35,600 nt of DNA, taken from the NCBI GenBank assembly GCA_964400105.1, contig CAYNTG010000018.1:1-35600 (forward strand), read 5' to 3'. The notes under the pieces are model-generated. The model did not search any database, was not told the DNA's origin, and saw only the letters and a program-made list of their open reading frames with translations. Origin of the DNA: CAYNTG01 sp964400105. GTDB lineage: Bacteria; UBP14; UBA6098. Positions 16,801 to 24,896 of this stretch are shown here, piece after piece; the stretch's first letter is position 1; every line of letters starts with the position of its first letter. Position numbers and translations under genes: made by a program.

Positions 16801-19248
16801 GTCATCGTTCGACCAGCAAAGCTCTCCGGGAATACCGACATTGGAAGTGGCTGCCGTTAAATTATATGCGGTATCGAGTGGAGTTGCTAAGGTCCATATG
16901 GTGCCGCCATCCGTCGAAACCTTGACGTTTCCGCCATCCCAAGCCAAGGAGAAGCCGCTCTCCATATTTATCCATTGATGCCAACCGAACTCCGAACACG
17001 GATATGGCACCGGAATATCGAGTTTCCAGTTTGCGCTGATAACGTAGTCGTCGTCGAGGTCGGTTCCCCAACAATTAACGCCGCTATAGGCGCCGCTCGG
17101 GCCGTATGTCGGTGTCCCCCACTCCCATGCACCGGCCATCGGATCGGCGACACCGCCGCCGTCATCGTCTTCGAGGCTGTCCACCGGAAGCGGATCGAGG
17201 AAGACCGTATCGACCCATGTCGTCTCGCCGGATACGACCACGACCAAAGGCGAGTAACCTACTTCATAGCCGGGGAATGTCGCTACTACCTGATTGTCGC
17301 CAACACCGACGCCATCGAAAATGAATAAGCCGGTGGCATCTGTCAAATCCGTAACGCCCGTTCCGAGGGCCTCGCAGTCGATACCAATATCGGAAACCGG
17401 AGTGTCCGTAAGGTCGGCATAACCGGCGATATAGCCGGTCGGACGCGGGAAGAGCGTGAAATCGCGGTGCGTCATCGAACCATCGACGACAATAACGCCG
17501 TAAGCCGTATCACCATAGAAGGCCGGATGGGTGCAGTATGCGTCGTAGGTTCCCTCCGTGATGTGATTTACCTCATAATATCCGGCCGCATCGGCCGTGC
17601 CTGTAAGGCTCGTGCCGACGATACCGACTATCGCGCCGGAATGGTCCGTCCTGCCGGTAAGGGTCACGAAACCGTAAAGATCGCCGCCTTCGGGTGGAGG
17701 AGTCGAGCAGTAGCGGATCGCGCGTCCGGCTTCGAAACCGATATAATCGGGGCTTCCCATCGCGCCGTCATACCAGTATTGGATGCCGAGCGAACCGTCT
17801 TCGTTGCTGATACCAAGTGAACCGCCGTCCTCGTTCTTCGTAAGATAGCGAACGATCGCTGAACCATTTCCACCCGGATGCGACTCGATCGCAGGGTTGA
17901 TGAAAACGGTCTGGAATGTCTCCGAAGCGCCGAATAAACGCGGAACATCCTGGAATTGAACTATAACGGTGTCCCCGTCAACGCTAATGTAATAATAGAT
18001 AAACCCAGTGTATTCAGTTGTGAAATCCTCCCACCATGCAGCGATGATAGGCTTAGGCTCGGAGGTATAAGGCAGAGGATGATAAACCCAATAGGCGTCG
18101 CCGGGATACGGCTCGAAACTGAACCAGCCATTGGTGGATAGGAACAGGGTATCGTAATCCACCCCATACCAGCGGAAGGTAAAGGGCAATGCGAGAGGGG
18201 CGACCGCTTCGTCATAGTAAATGCCGGTGTCCCAACCGATGGTCGAGATATCCTGCCATGTGGGATCAGGAGACATCGCGTAGCCGCTGCCATTCTCATA
18301 AACGTAATAATCTCCGCCGACGACTATCGAACAAACATCGCTCGAACCGGTCGTCGCGACCGTCCACGTGTCTGTGGCTCTATAAAGATACTCGACAATA
18401 TCCCAGTTATCCAATCCGGACATATTATAATGATAATCGCCGGTGCCGTCTGGCAAACCGGAATCGTATGTCAAACCGACACACATCCATGCCGCTCCGT
18501 TGAGGCTGTAGCAAAGCTCCGCCGAAGTCGGATCTACGCCTGAAATATCGCCGATAGAGACCTCGAAAGAGTATGTCGATGTTCCCGGAGGAACAAGCTC
18601 TTCACAGGTGTATACGAATGCTGGCGCTTCTGGCTCGGCAGCCAAGTTGTATGCAAAAACGCATATATTGTCGAGCTCCCACCAGTTCTCAAAGCCGAGG
18701 TCGCGACACTCCCAGAATGCAATCTTGCAGTTCGTGTGTCCATCGACCAAAGCGGTTATGTCTATCCTGCGCGTTTCGTGAATATCTGCCGGATCGCTTG
18801 CGCCATATAGCCATAGAGTATCCGGCCACGTCACGCCGTCGTCCGTCGATAGAAGGACACAGTTATCGCCTACGCCCGGAAATGCCGGAGAAACAAGATC
18901 GTAATCCGTTTCATAAGTGAGAACGATCGAATCTAAACCTGTGGTGGTTCCATCGAAAGGCGGCGTAATAAGATAATCGTCAGCCACCTCGGTTGGCGCC
19001 CAGTATATCCTTGCAACAGGATTGGTGGACCAGGTGCCTGATCCGCTGGCCGCAGGGTGCCAATCGTTAGTGTTCTCGGTGGGTGTCCCTTCACTCCCTC
19101 CAACTATTCTGATCCAACCGGTTGGCGGCGAACCAGGAACAGCCCAGGAATCGAAAGTCTCATAAGGGAAAAGCTCCGTTTCGATCTGTGCAAAGGCGCA
19201 GAGCGAAAGAAGCATAACCCCTAAAAATACAACAACCTTAGACTTCAT
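13852..19248 (-). CDS. Giant secreted multidomain protein with FlgD-like C-terminal sorting domain
   Basis: The 1798-residue protein starts at an ATG with AAGGAGG upstream. Residues 1-20 form a signal peptide cleaved after AFA. Domains in order: a cleaved-adhesin/MAM-like jelly roll (about 25-200, 'DDYLITPPF'); an Ig-like region; a module with 'ALPFTFRWYGVDYDTLFLSTNGWFSF' in pieces; two carboxypeptidase-regulatory-like domains ('GYYEVNHITEGTYDAY', 'GLFIFDGVGVGDNQVVA'); a second jelly roll ('WFVDDFIW'); a third regulatory-like domain; a propeller-like stretch ('MAWDANRNLMWQIE', 'GIAFDEGRRTIWYAQ'); and a final sorting domain with 'NKPNPFNATTEFTL', 'VYDLLGQKV' and 'VPSGLYLYKV'. No protease or glycosidase active site is recognised. 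An adhesin or surface-layer role is likely, and export by a type IX-like route is inferred. Confidence 0.88.
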   Translation of the reverse strand: MKSKVVVFLGVMLLSLCAFAQIETELFPYETFDSWAVPGSPPTGWIRIVGGSEGTPTENTNDWHPAASGSGTWSTNPVARIYWAPTEVADDYLITPPFDGTTTGLDSIVLTYETDYDLVSPAFPGVGDNCVLLSTDDGVTWPDTLWLYGASDPADIHETRRIDITALVDGHTNCKIAFWECRDLGFENWWELDNICVFAYNLAAEPEAPAFVYTCEELVPPGTSTYSFEVSIGDISGVDPTSAELCYSLNGAAWMCVGLTYDSGLPDGTGDYHYNMSGLDNWDIVEYLYRATDTWTVATTGSSDVCSIVVGGDYYVYENGSGYAMSPDPTWQDISTIGWDTGIYYDEAVAPLALPFTFRWYGVDYDTLFLSTNGWFSFEPYPGDAYWVYHPLPYTSEPKPIIAAWWEDFTTEYTGFIYYYISVDGDTVIVQFQDVPRLFGASETFQTVFINPAIESHPGGNGSAIVRYLTKNEDGGSLGISNEDGSLGIQYWYDGAMGSPDYIGFEAGRAIRYCSTPPPEGGDLYGFVTLTGRTDHSGAIVGIVGTSLTGTADAAGYYEVNHITEGTYDAYCTHPAFYGDTAYGVIVVDGSMTHRDFTLFPRPTGYIAGYADLTDTPVSDIGIDCEALGTGVTDLTDATGLFIFDGVGVGDNQVVATFPGYEVGYSPLVVVVSGETTWVDTVFLDPLPVDSLEDDDGGGVADPMAGAWEWGTPTYGPSGAYSGVNCWGTDLDDDYVISANWKLDIPVPYPCSEFGWHQWINMESGFSLAWDGGNVKVSTDGGTIWTLATPLDTAYNLTAATSNVGIPGELCWSNDDDWDVWLKQRIALTPDVTHIRFHFGSDGSFVEPGWFVDDFIWQRIPTGDLEVFVYDCETYEVIEGALVYATGASGYTGPDGRILLDGVQYGEITVSAGKPGYWANRKDAVVFIDETMTLLMPICPIDIGEITGQLTHTADDSIMFELCNPTEDTIWFHFTGIPGAPGSSRSRIERPNTVKTGFGTYNENAKFDMTAAPLPEIDHSTYRARPEEVGAVIDSYSIPETNLPWGFGIEGRAEIRKVWISDRHEIGGIITQVQNMAWNYPAWGYSGIFYDIGRFHWPDYAPAITWWCDMAWDANRNLMWQIESEETFKIYGWDPMTGEVVDSLGGTWASALYPQRGLGYDFARDLFYIGNWTTALIYEVKGPSWDVPGQVITTFSAPSCAGIAFDEGRRTIWYAQSGATGLINEIDPSTGEIINTIAAPHSEIGGLAGLDMDSEGRLWIMNYAVPRIYVIEAPSSVLPGGMYVNPAIGYIAPGECEMFALVNPAYANPVGDYDFDLYFYPDPNLEPTLMPVHVQVLPKSPKGWSLISVPVMAAPNDPFIQFMDDITPFDVDHTVSNIYGWNQDDGIYELPTGFERGRGYYLKTWLEGTFWDVYGAPYAPGDFTYPVYYPEDSPSYGWWVIGNPYNVRVDWDAVYAATDFSYLYPEYWTWTQKEGYKSYSPITGGHGEGNLIDSWIGYMVNVRSGNPAVYTNIVYPQDGTMETVVAKFRPKAKKVETINPAEFALRVSVNARNGSDIRNDLYNYISVNELAIDGIDIYDSGEPSMPIPGDAIKAYFDNSGMRLMCDTKANFSGVSKEWTFAIRDLPAGMTVTLKWPQDRIPTGDDVSCGVDNLDERWNLTMTDPVAGTTIDMREVYSYTFTSGSGIRRMTMTLGDVPLDVDERKLPDEFALSANKPNPFNATTEFTLSLPVNTDVKVEVYDLLGQKVSTLIDGQMEAGYQRVIWNGRDVGGREVPSGLYLYKVIAGDFRETRKMTLIK

Positions 19249-19306
19249 TTTGTAGTCCTCCTTCTGGATTGATTAATAATTTTTTTTCTAATCTGCAATT
19301 TTTAAA

Positions 19307-19335
19307 AAAATAGTTCTCGCCCGGATTAATGTCAA
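19307..19335 (-). promoter_or_regulatory. Promoter of the giant secreted protein gene
   Basis: On the minus strand a perfect TTGACA (19335-19330), 17 bases, TATTTT (19312-19307), about 58 bases before the ATG at 19248. Confidence 0.7.
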
Positions 19336-19546
19336 GCCATTTTTAACGTATAAATATATATTTATCCGTTATAAAAACAAAGGGGATTATTAAATTAATT
19401 CGAGTTTTTTATAAACTCGCCGATAGAATTTACCCTAAAACATATAAATTTTCTCTTAATATACATTAATGCACGTTTGAAACAAGGGTAATGCCTCACT
19501 TCAATATTTCCATGTATTTTTATTTTGCTAATCTACAAATTATAAT

Positions 19547-19574
19547 AAAAAAAGGCCCCCGATGAACGGGAGCC
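19547..19574 (-). terminator. Intrinsic terminator of the helical-repeat gene
   Basis: On the minus strand GGCTCCCG-TTCAT-CGGGGGCC (19574-19554), with one U-G pair, is followed by seven T. It lies about 60 bases after the stop codon at 19637. Confidence 0.85.
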
Positions 19575-19636
19575 AATTCCGAGGGATCGTGGGGAGCGCT
19601 TTTTTTACTTTTATCCCCAATGTTTGAATAAATAAT

Positions 19637-20968
19637 TTATTTTATTTCGCTCATTTTCGAGGCCTGAATGGCCGCATCGGCTGCGGCCCGCGTAGATGTC
19701 AAAGCCTCTCTATATCTATCGTTTTCGAGATATCCCCTCGCCTCTTCCTGAAGCTCGCGCGCCCTCGATAGCAGATGCAAACCCTCTTCCGCTCCAAGCT
19801 CCTCGAGCGGACCGGAAACGTGGTCGAGGATATTATTCGTATTATCTATAGCCTTCTCGACATTCCATCGATTGATATCGCCGGACCCCTTCGCGGACCT
19901 CGAAGCAAGGTCGGCGAGCCGACGCGATTCGATTATCAGCTGTCCGGCCTCCTCGATGGAACCATTGCCGAACGCGGATCGAGCCTCCATAAGAAGCTCT
20001 TCGGACTGCGATAACATCTCGCCCGCCTGTTTCGGCGAACCGATCTCCAACATCTCGCGGGCATTCTCGATCATCTCCTCGGTCCTGACGAGCTCCTCCT
20101 CCATCCGGTCGGCGCGAAGGCCGCCGTGTCTGGAAATCTCGACCGATCGCTTCGATAAAACGATCACCTCATCGAGAAAGCGCATAGCCTCCCTCGGGCG
20201 TCCATCGGAGTGGAGCATCTCCGCCTCGTTCAACATCCCTTCCGCGACGGAGAGCAGTTCCACGGACTCGATCGCCTCTGGAAATGCCTTCTCCCTTGCG
20301 TAACTCACAAGCTCCCTCGCCCTTTCAAGCTCCGAGATAACCTGCTCCGGGCCGAACCTCCGCTCGACCTCGAGTGTGGCTTTTTTGATCTGAATCAATC
20401 GATCGCGCGCCGCCTGTGCGAGCATACCCGCGATATCGTAGTTTTCCTCGTTAAATTCCTGCCATGCCCGATCTTGCATCTCGACCACATTGGCAAAATC
20501 CTCGCGGATAAAATCGTCGCCGAACTCGTCGACCGCCGGCGCGAGTTCCTCGATCATCTCCGCATTCTGTTCGAGAATCCGAAGCACCGCGTCTGGTGGG
20601 CCGTTCTCGTGCGAATCGAGACTCGCCAACATTCTTTCGATGCCCAAAGCGATCTGCCTCGCTTGACGGGTAAAACCGAGAGCGAGCATATACTCTCCAC
20701 CGTCGAACGCGGTGTGAGCATCGGCCTGCATCCCGCAGGCCATATCGAGATTGCCGGTAATAGTCGCCGATGGGTTATCGGGAAGGGCATCCTCGACACG
20801 CGCGATAACCTCGTCCGTGATCTCGATCTCCCTTTCGACATCCACATTGGGCGCGCCTCTCGCAGTTCCGGCAATCACGAGAAGACCCAGGAAGAATAGA
20901 AATGGAATACTCGCGAAAATTACGGAAAAAACGAAATCGTCGATCTTTTGCAATAATTGATTCTTCAT
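19637..20968 (-). CDS. Exported alpha-helical repeat protein of unknown function
   Basis: Predicted length is 443 residues from the ATG at 20968, with GGAG 7 bases upstream; the in-frame TTG at 20980 is less likely. Residues about 12-40 form a long hydrophobic signal or anchor ending in TARGA. The rest is rich in Ala, Glu, Arg and Leu and contains repeated units of about 35-45 residues of the form 'A-x-x-L-x-x-A-x-x-x-x-x-x-G-x-x-x-x-A', for example 'LLSVAEGMLNEAEMLHSDG' and 'RARELQEEARGYLEND'. This resembles TPR- or DUF4398-like helical hairpins. A periplasmic scaffold role is possible, but I do not recognise the family. It has its own terminator and is flanked by unrelated genes. Confidence 0.75.
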   Translation of the reverse strand: MKNQLLQKIDDFVFSVIFASIPFLFFLGLLVIAGTARGAPNVDVEREIEITDEVIARVEDALPDNPSATITGNLDMACGMQADAHTAFDGGEYMLALGFTRQARQIALGIERMLASLDSHENGPPDAVLRILEQNAEMIEELAPAVDEFGDDFIREDFANVVEMQDRAWQEFNEENYDIAGMLAQAARDRLIQIKKATLEVERRFGPEQVISELERARELVSYAREKAFPEAIESVELLSVAEGMLNEAEMLHSDGRPREAMRFLDEVIVLSKRSVEISRHGGLRADRMEEELVRTEEMIENAREMLEIGSPKQAGEMLSQSEELLMEARSAFGNGSIEEAGQLIIESRRLADLASRSAKGSGDINRWNVEKAIDNTNNILDHVSGPLEELGAEEGLHLLSRARELQEEARGYLENDRYREALTSTRAAADAAIQASKMSEIK

Positions 20969-21116
20969 GGCAATCTCCAAAGCATAAATAACTCCGTCGA
21001 GATATTAAGCACACGATGTGCCAAAGGATTAATTCGTTTTATAATAACAACTTAAACGGTATGCGTCTTTGAAAATCTGTACCGGCAAGTAGTGATGGTG
21101 TCCCTATCGGTTCGGT

Positions 21117-21132
21117 GGGTTAATCTTAACCC
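21117..21132. repeat. Perfect palindrome over the stop codon of the PH-domain gene
   Basis: GGGTTAA-TC-TTAACCC (21117-21132) contains the TAA stop of the minus-strand PH-domain gene. It may stabilise the 3' end of the dnaB operon mRNA. No T-run follows. Confidence 0.4.
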
Positions 21133-21626
21133 TCGATTTTTTTCGTAAGATCTTCGAAAAAACCTCGAGCGTTTTCCGGCGAGATGAGGAAGGTCTTCTG
21201 TGAAGTCTCGATGATAATCGCCGGTTCGATCCGATTACACATGAGTTTGAATCGATCCCCGATCTTATCCGATCGATACGCGCCTCGATATCCAAAAATC
21301 CCAAAAAGGCCGCACCGACTCACGATCTCGTTGTGCGAAAGTCGTGGGATAAAATCCGTCGAAAGGATATCCTCGTAGCGGATCCACGTCCGACCGAATA
21401 GGCTTTTTATGACAAATCCCTTTTCGCCGATCTCGTAAGAGCGAATCGATGATCCCCATCCCACAACGACGAGAAGGATCATAAGGGCGAAATATACCTT
21501 TGCGATTATATTTAAATCGCCATCCGGCAAAACCGCGCTTACCGCCATAGCCGATCCCAACATCGCAATCGACGCGATAATGGTAGCTATCTGCGCCGGT
21601 TGGTCGAATGGAGCGCCATATTCCAC
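21126..21626 (-). CDS. Membrane protein with bacterial PH-like domain
   Basis: The 166-residue product starts at a GTG at 21626. Two transmembrane helices (about residues 10-32 and 40-58) are followed by a cytosolic beta-rich domain with 'YEIGEKGFVIKSLFGRTWIRYEDI' at its beginning and 'FLISPENARGFFEDL' at its end. This layout, two helices and then a single PH-like (bPH) domain, is typical of uncharacterised bacterial PH proteins related to the DUF304/bPH group. It begins 14 bases after the dnaB stop and is the last gene of the udg-dnaB operon; a functional link to replication is not obvious. Confidence 0.75.
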   Translation of the reverse strand: MEYGAPFDQPAQIATIIASIAMLGSAMAVSAVLPDGDLNIIAKVYFALMILLVVVGWGSSIRSYEIGEKGFVIKSLFGRTWIRYEDILSTDFIPRLSHNEIVSRCGLFGIFGYRGAYRSDKIGDRFKLMCNRIEPAIIIETSQKTFLISPENARGFFEDLTKKIEG

Positions 21627-21640
21627 AAACTGCCTACCGA

Positions 21641-23053
21641 TCAGGCACCGCCGTATACTTCCCTATCGACGAACGCCTCCTCCTCGTCCTCGAACGGCTC
21701 GATATTCTCTATCGAAAGATTCTCGAACGTAACCCATTCCCTTTTGAATCTCAGGAAGATATCTCCGACCGGGCCGTTGCGCTGCTTTGCGATTAATATC
21801 TGCGCAATCCCGTCGCTCGGGTATGTATTGCCAAATATTTTTATCTGTTTCTTGCCATACATCTCCGGGCGATAAATGAACATCACAACATCGGCGTCCT
21901 GCTCGATCGCGCCGGATTCCCTGAGGTCAGCAAGGATCGGTCTCTTGTTGTCCCGCGATTCCACCTGTCTCGATAGCTGGGAAAGCGCTACCACCGGAAC
22001 CCCCATCTCTCGTCCGAGGGCTTTAAGCTGTCTGGAAATCATGGATATTTCTTGCTGTCGGTTCTCCTGCCTTTTAGAACTACCGTTCAATAGCTGAAGA
22101 TAATCCACGACGATCAAGCCGAGTGGAACCCGACGCATTAGCCTTCGAGTTTTTGTTCTCATCTCGAGCACCGTGAGGCTGGCGGAATCGTCGATATAGA
22201 TCGGGGCCGAGGATAGCGCCGGTAGGTTGTTGCCTATCCGTTTGAAATCCGCCTTGCTCAGTGTCCCGGTCCTTAGCCTGTGGGCATCCACATGAAACTT
22301 GCTCGCCATCAACCTCGTAACGAGCTGATCCTTGGCCATCTCGAGCGAAAAAAGGGCCACTCCCTTTTTTTCGTTGATCGCGACGTTGAGGGCAATCCCT
22401 AAAACCAACGCCGTTTTACCGATCGAGGGCCTTGCCGCGATAACGATATAATCGGATGGGTGCATTCCGCTGGTAATGTCGTCGAGATCGTTATATCCGG
22501 TCGCCAAACCGGTAACCGCACGTTTGTTTTTTCGGACCTCTTCGAGGTAGTCGTAGGTTTGCGGAAGGATTTCTCCCAGCGAGGAAAAATCACCCGTGAG
22601 CCGCTTCTCGCTGATATTGAAAATCATCTGCTCGATGGAATCGAGAAGCTCCGAAACATCCTGACTTTCGTTGTATGCACGCGATACGATATCGCTTCCG
22701 GCGTGGATGAGGCTCCTTAACACCGATTTTTGCCGAATAATATCCGTATGGTAATCGAGGTTGCCGGCGGTTACTACCGAGGACATCAGAGACGAAAGAT
22801 AGCTTCTTCCGCCGATTTTCTGGAGATTTCCCACTGCATCGAGTTCGGCGGCGATCGTTATCAGGTCTGCGGGTGAGCTTTTCTCGACAAGCTCCTTCAT
22901 CGCCGAGAAGATCATGCGGTGATTTTCCCGATAAAATTCATTCTCGGACAGAAGCTCGAGGCCCCGGTCGAGCGCTTCCGGTTCGAGCATCATAGCGCCG
23001 AGAACGGATCTTTCAACCTCGACATCCTGCGGTGGAACCCTTTCTGTAGTCAT
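21641..23053 (-). CDS. dnaB: Replicative DNA helicase DnaB
   Basis: Hexameric helicase that unwinds DNA at the replication fork. The 470-residue length is normal for an intein-free DnaB. The N-terminal domain (about 1-110) has the typical start 'PPQDVEVERSVLGAMMLEPEA'. The RecA-like C-terminal domain has 'TGYNDLDDITSGMHPSD', Walker A 'ARPSIGKTA' (207-215), 'ALFSLEM', Walker B 'GLIVVDYLQLL', 'QLSRQVESR' and 'DLRESGAIEQDADVV'. An AGGA ribosome binding site precedes the ATG at 23053. It is the middle gene of the unit udg-dnaB-PH protein, starting 38 bases after the udg stop. Confidence 0.97.
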   Translation of the reverse strand: MTTERVPPQDVEVERSVLGAMMLEPEALDRGLELLSENEFYRENHRMIFSAMKELVEKSSPADLITIAAELDAVGNLQKIGGRSYLSSLMSSVVTAGNLDYHTDIIRQKSVLRSLIHAGSDIVSRAYNESQDVSELLDSIEQMIFNISEKRLTGDFSSLGEILPQTYDYLEEVRKNKRAVTGLATGYNDLDDITSGMHPSDYIVIAARPSIGKTALVLGIALNVAINEKKGVALFSLEMAKDQLVTRLMASKFHVDAHRLRTGTLSKADFKRIGNNLPALSSAPIYIDDSASLTVLEMRTKTRRLMRRVPLGLIVVDYLQLLNGSSKRQENRQQEISMISRQLKALGREMGVPVVALSQLSRQVESRDNKRPILADLRESGAIEQDADVVMFIYRPEMYGKKQIKIFGNTYPSDGIAQILIAKQRNGPVGDIFLRFKREWVTFENLSIENIEPFEDEEEAFVDREVYGGA

Positions 23054-23091
23054 TTATCCTAAACTCCAAGCATTTGTTATTATTAATTTTT

Positions 23092-23796
23092 TTACAATGG
23101 AACGGGCAATCCGGCGATACGCAAAAGCTCCTTCATGTCCTCCCAAACGGGCTTCTTTCCGGCGGAGTTTCTGAGCAGGTATGCCGGATGATATGTTACG
23201 ATTACCGGGATAGAATCGTCGTCGATGTTGTAATAATGTGTTTTCCCGCGAAGCCTGCCCAAAGGCTCGCTTGTGCCGAGGAGGTTCTGTGCGGCGATCC
23301 TTCCGAGGCAACATATTACGTTCGGGCGAATGATCTTCAACTGCGATATTAAATAAGGAATGCACATCTCGACCTCGCCGGGGAGAGGGTCTCGATTTCC
23401 CGGAGGACGGCACTTGAGAATATTCGCGATGTAGATACCTCTTTCGCGGGAAAGTTTCATCGCGGCAAAGATTCTATCGAGAAGCTTTCCCGCCCTTCCA
23501 ACGAACGGAACGCCGGTTTTGTCCTCTTCGGCTCCGGGAGCCTCGCCGACGAACACGATATTGGCGTCGGGGTCGCCCATCCCGGATACGATCTTGTTGC
23601 GGGTTTTGCAGAGTTCGCATTTCGTGCATCCATCGATACCCCGGACGAGTTCTTCCATTATCCCGGCCTTATCGACCGGTATTTGCCGGACGGTTTCCGG
23701 CGGAGTCTCCGTTTCGACAGATTGCTCAAACGGAAGCAAAATCTCGTTTTCCCCCATATCTATAAGACGCATGAGCGTCGCGTTGTAATCTCTCAT
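23092..23796 (-). CDS. Type 4 uracil-DNA glycosylase (iron-sulfur)
   Basis: Removes uracil from DNA. The product has 234 residues, with an N-terminal extension of about 45 residues before the conserved core. Probable [4Fe-4S] ligands are Cys57 and Cys60 (GCTKC), Cys129 (ILKCRPPGNR) and Cys145 (EMCIPYL); the 16-residue spacing of the last two is typical of family 4. Active-site motifs are 'VGEAPGAEEDKTG' (83-95) and 'VTYHPAYLLR' near the C-terminus. GGGAA six bases before the ATG acts as ribosome binding site. First gene of the dnaB unit. Some family members are annotated as DNA polymerase-related proteins; the glycosylase call is secure at family level. Confidence 0.94.
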   Translation of the reverse strand: MRDYNATLMRLIDMGENEILLPFEQSVETETPPETVRQIPVDKAGIMEELVRGIDGCTKCELCKTRNKIVSGMGDPDANIVFVGEAPGAEEDKTGVPFVGRAGKLLDRIFAAMKLSRERGIYIANILKCRPPGNRDPLPGEVEMCIPYLISQLKIIRPNVICCLGRIAAQNLLGTSEPLGRLRGKTHYYNIDDDSIPVIVTYHPAYLLRNSAGKKPVWEDMKELLRIAGLPVPL

Positions 23797-24008
23797 TTTT
23801 CTGTTCCCGCCATGTTTATCCCGCTAATATAAATAAACAGCAAATTTGTGTTTGAAACAACCCTTATAAGATGTAATTATTATGCGGATAAGGTGTTGAT
23901 TATTTGTTATTATGTCGTTCGATTCGCCTCTCCGGTCGGTTTATTTCGTATTCGAGCAATCGGTTAGGGTTGTTAATAATCGAATTTCAGGCGAACTCGA
24001 GATTCGGG

Positions 24009-24037
24009 TTTACTTTCGCCGATCCGTGGAATATCTT
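24009..24037 (+). promoter_or_regulatory. Possible promoter of rpe
   Basis: TTTACT (24009-24014), 17 bases, TATCTT (24032-24037); each box matches the consensus at four of six positions. Transcription would begin close to the ATG at 24047. The rest of the divergent region back to 23797 shows no gene. Confidence 0.35.
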
Positions 24038-24046
24038 GTCTGTGTT

Positions 24047-24697
24047 ATGAAAAGGATTATCGTATCGCCATCTATTCTCGCCGCCGATTTTGGACGTCTC
24101 GGTGAAGAGGTGCGTGCCGCCGAAGCGGCAGGGGCCGGTCTCCTTCACCTGGACATCATGGACGGCCATTTCGTCCCCAATATAAGCTTCGGGCCGAGAA
24201 TTTCAAGGTTTGCGATAGAGAACTGCACGATGCCTGCGGAGGCTCATCTTATGGTTACCGATCCGCTTAAATGGGCGCCGGAATTCGCAAAAATCGGCTG
24301 CCGATATATCACTTTCCATGAGGAGACTGGAAATGTGCACGAGAATATATCGGCGATCAAGGAGCTTGGGGTCGGTGTCGGTGTCGCGTTCAATCCGGAC
24401 AACGATCTTTCGGTCCTTCCGGAGATAATCGGCGAAATAGATCTCGTTTTGATAATGTCGGTTTTCCCCGGATTCGGTGGTCAGGAATTCCTCGAATCCG
24501 GTCTTAAAAATATCGAAAAGGCCGATTTGATTCGCCGTGAAGCCTCCGCGAAATGCCTTATCGCTGTTGATGGTGGAATCGATCTGAAGACTGCTCCCTC
24601 TGCGGTCGCCGCCGGTGCGGACATTTTGGTTATGGGTTCGGCGTTTTTCCATGCGGAAAGCTACTCGGCGGTCGTTAAGCAGATCGCATCCATCTGA
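24047..24697 (+). CDS. rpe: Ribulose-phosphate 3-epimerase
   Basis: Interconverts ribulose 5-phosphate and xylulose 5-phosphate in the pentose phosphate pathway. I chose the ATG at 24047, which gives 216 residues, the usual size; the frame stays open 45 codons further upstream but those residues do not look like the family. TIM-barrel motifs: 'IVSPSILAADF' (5-15), metal-binding His34 and Asp36 in 'LHLDIMDGHFVPNISFG', His66 in 'EAHLMV', 'MSVFPGFGGQEF' and 'AVDGGID'. There is no Shine-Dalgarno sequence, consistent with a very short or absent leader. Single-gene unit. Confidence 0.96.
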   Translation: MKRIIVSPSILAADFGRLGEEVRAAEAAGAGLLHLDIMDGHFVPNISFGPRISRFAIENCTMPAEAHLMVTDPLKWAPEFAKIGCRYITFHEETGNVHENISAIKELGVGVGVAFNPDNDLSVLPEIIGEIDLVLIMSVFPGFGGQEFLESGLKNIEKADLIRREASAKCLIAVDGGIDLKTAPSAVAAGADILVMGSAFFHAESYSAVVKQIASI

Positions 24698-24724
24698 GAC
24701 TTTACCCACCACAACCCAACGGAT

Positions 24725-24815
24725 TGTCACGGTTTTTGCTACGTTCCTCTGAAAATCTCCCCGATTTTCAGAGGAACGCAAAAACCCCAGCCCACTTCGC
24801 GCCTCTCCCGCGCCA
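24725..24815 (+). repeat. Dispersed palindromic element, copy A
   Basis: Begins TGTCACGGTTTTTGC and ends CCCGCGCCA, as does copy B at 11496-11563. The core is a long hairpin: a 16-bp perfect inner stem (24742-24757 with 24763-24778, loop TCCCC) and an 8-bp outer stem GGTTTTTG/CAAAAACC, separated by a 3-base bulge. It lies between the 3' ends of rpe and the EF-G-like gene. Confidence 0.65.
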
Positions 24816-24843
24816 ATCCTTCCCCGGCGGTCTTTTGCGATGC

Positions 24844-24872
24844 AAAAAAAGGGGAGCGCGTGAGCGCTCCCC
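24844..24872 (-). terminator. Intrinsic terminator of the EF-G-like gene
   Basis: On the minus strand GGGGAGCGC-TCAC-GCGCTCCCC (9-bp perfect stem, 24872-24851) is followed by seven T, about 25 bases after the stop codon. Confidence 0.9.
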
Positions 24873-24896
24873 GGATTATCGTTTAGGTGTAGTTTT

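Larger units (their letters stand above)
19249..19636. other. AT-rich intergenic region without genes
   Basis: These 388 bases hold the promoter of the giant secreted protein gene (19307-19335), a hairpin CGAGTTT-TTTAT-AAACTCG (19401-19419) and the terminator of the helical-repeat gene (19547-19574). I see no further gene or repeat. Confidence 0.7.

Noticed and set aside
13852..19248. Giant gene as a secreted peptidase
   Set aside because: The carboxypeptidase-like parts are only the regulatory beta-sandwich domains; no zinc or serine protease motif was found.
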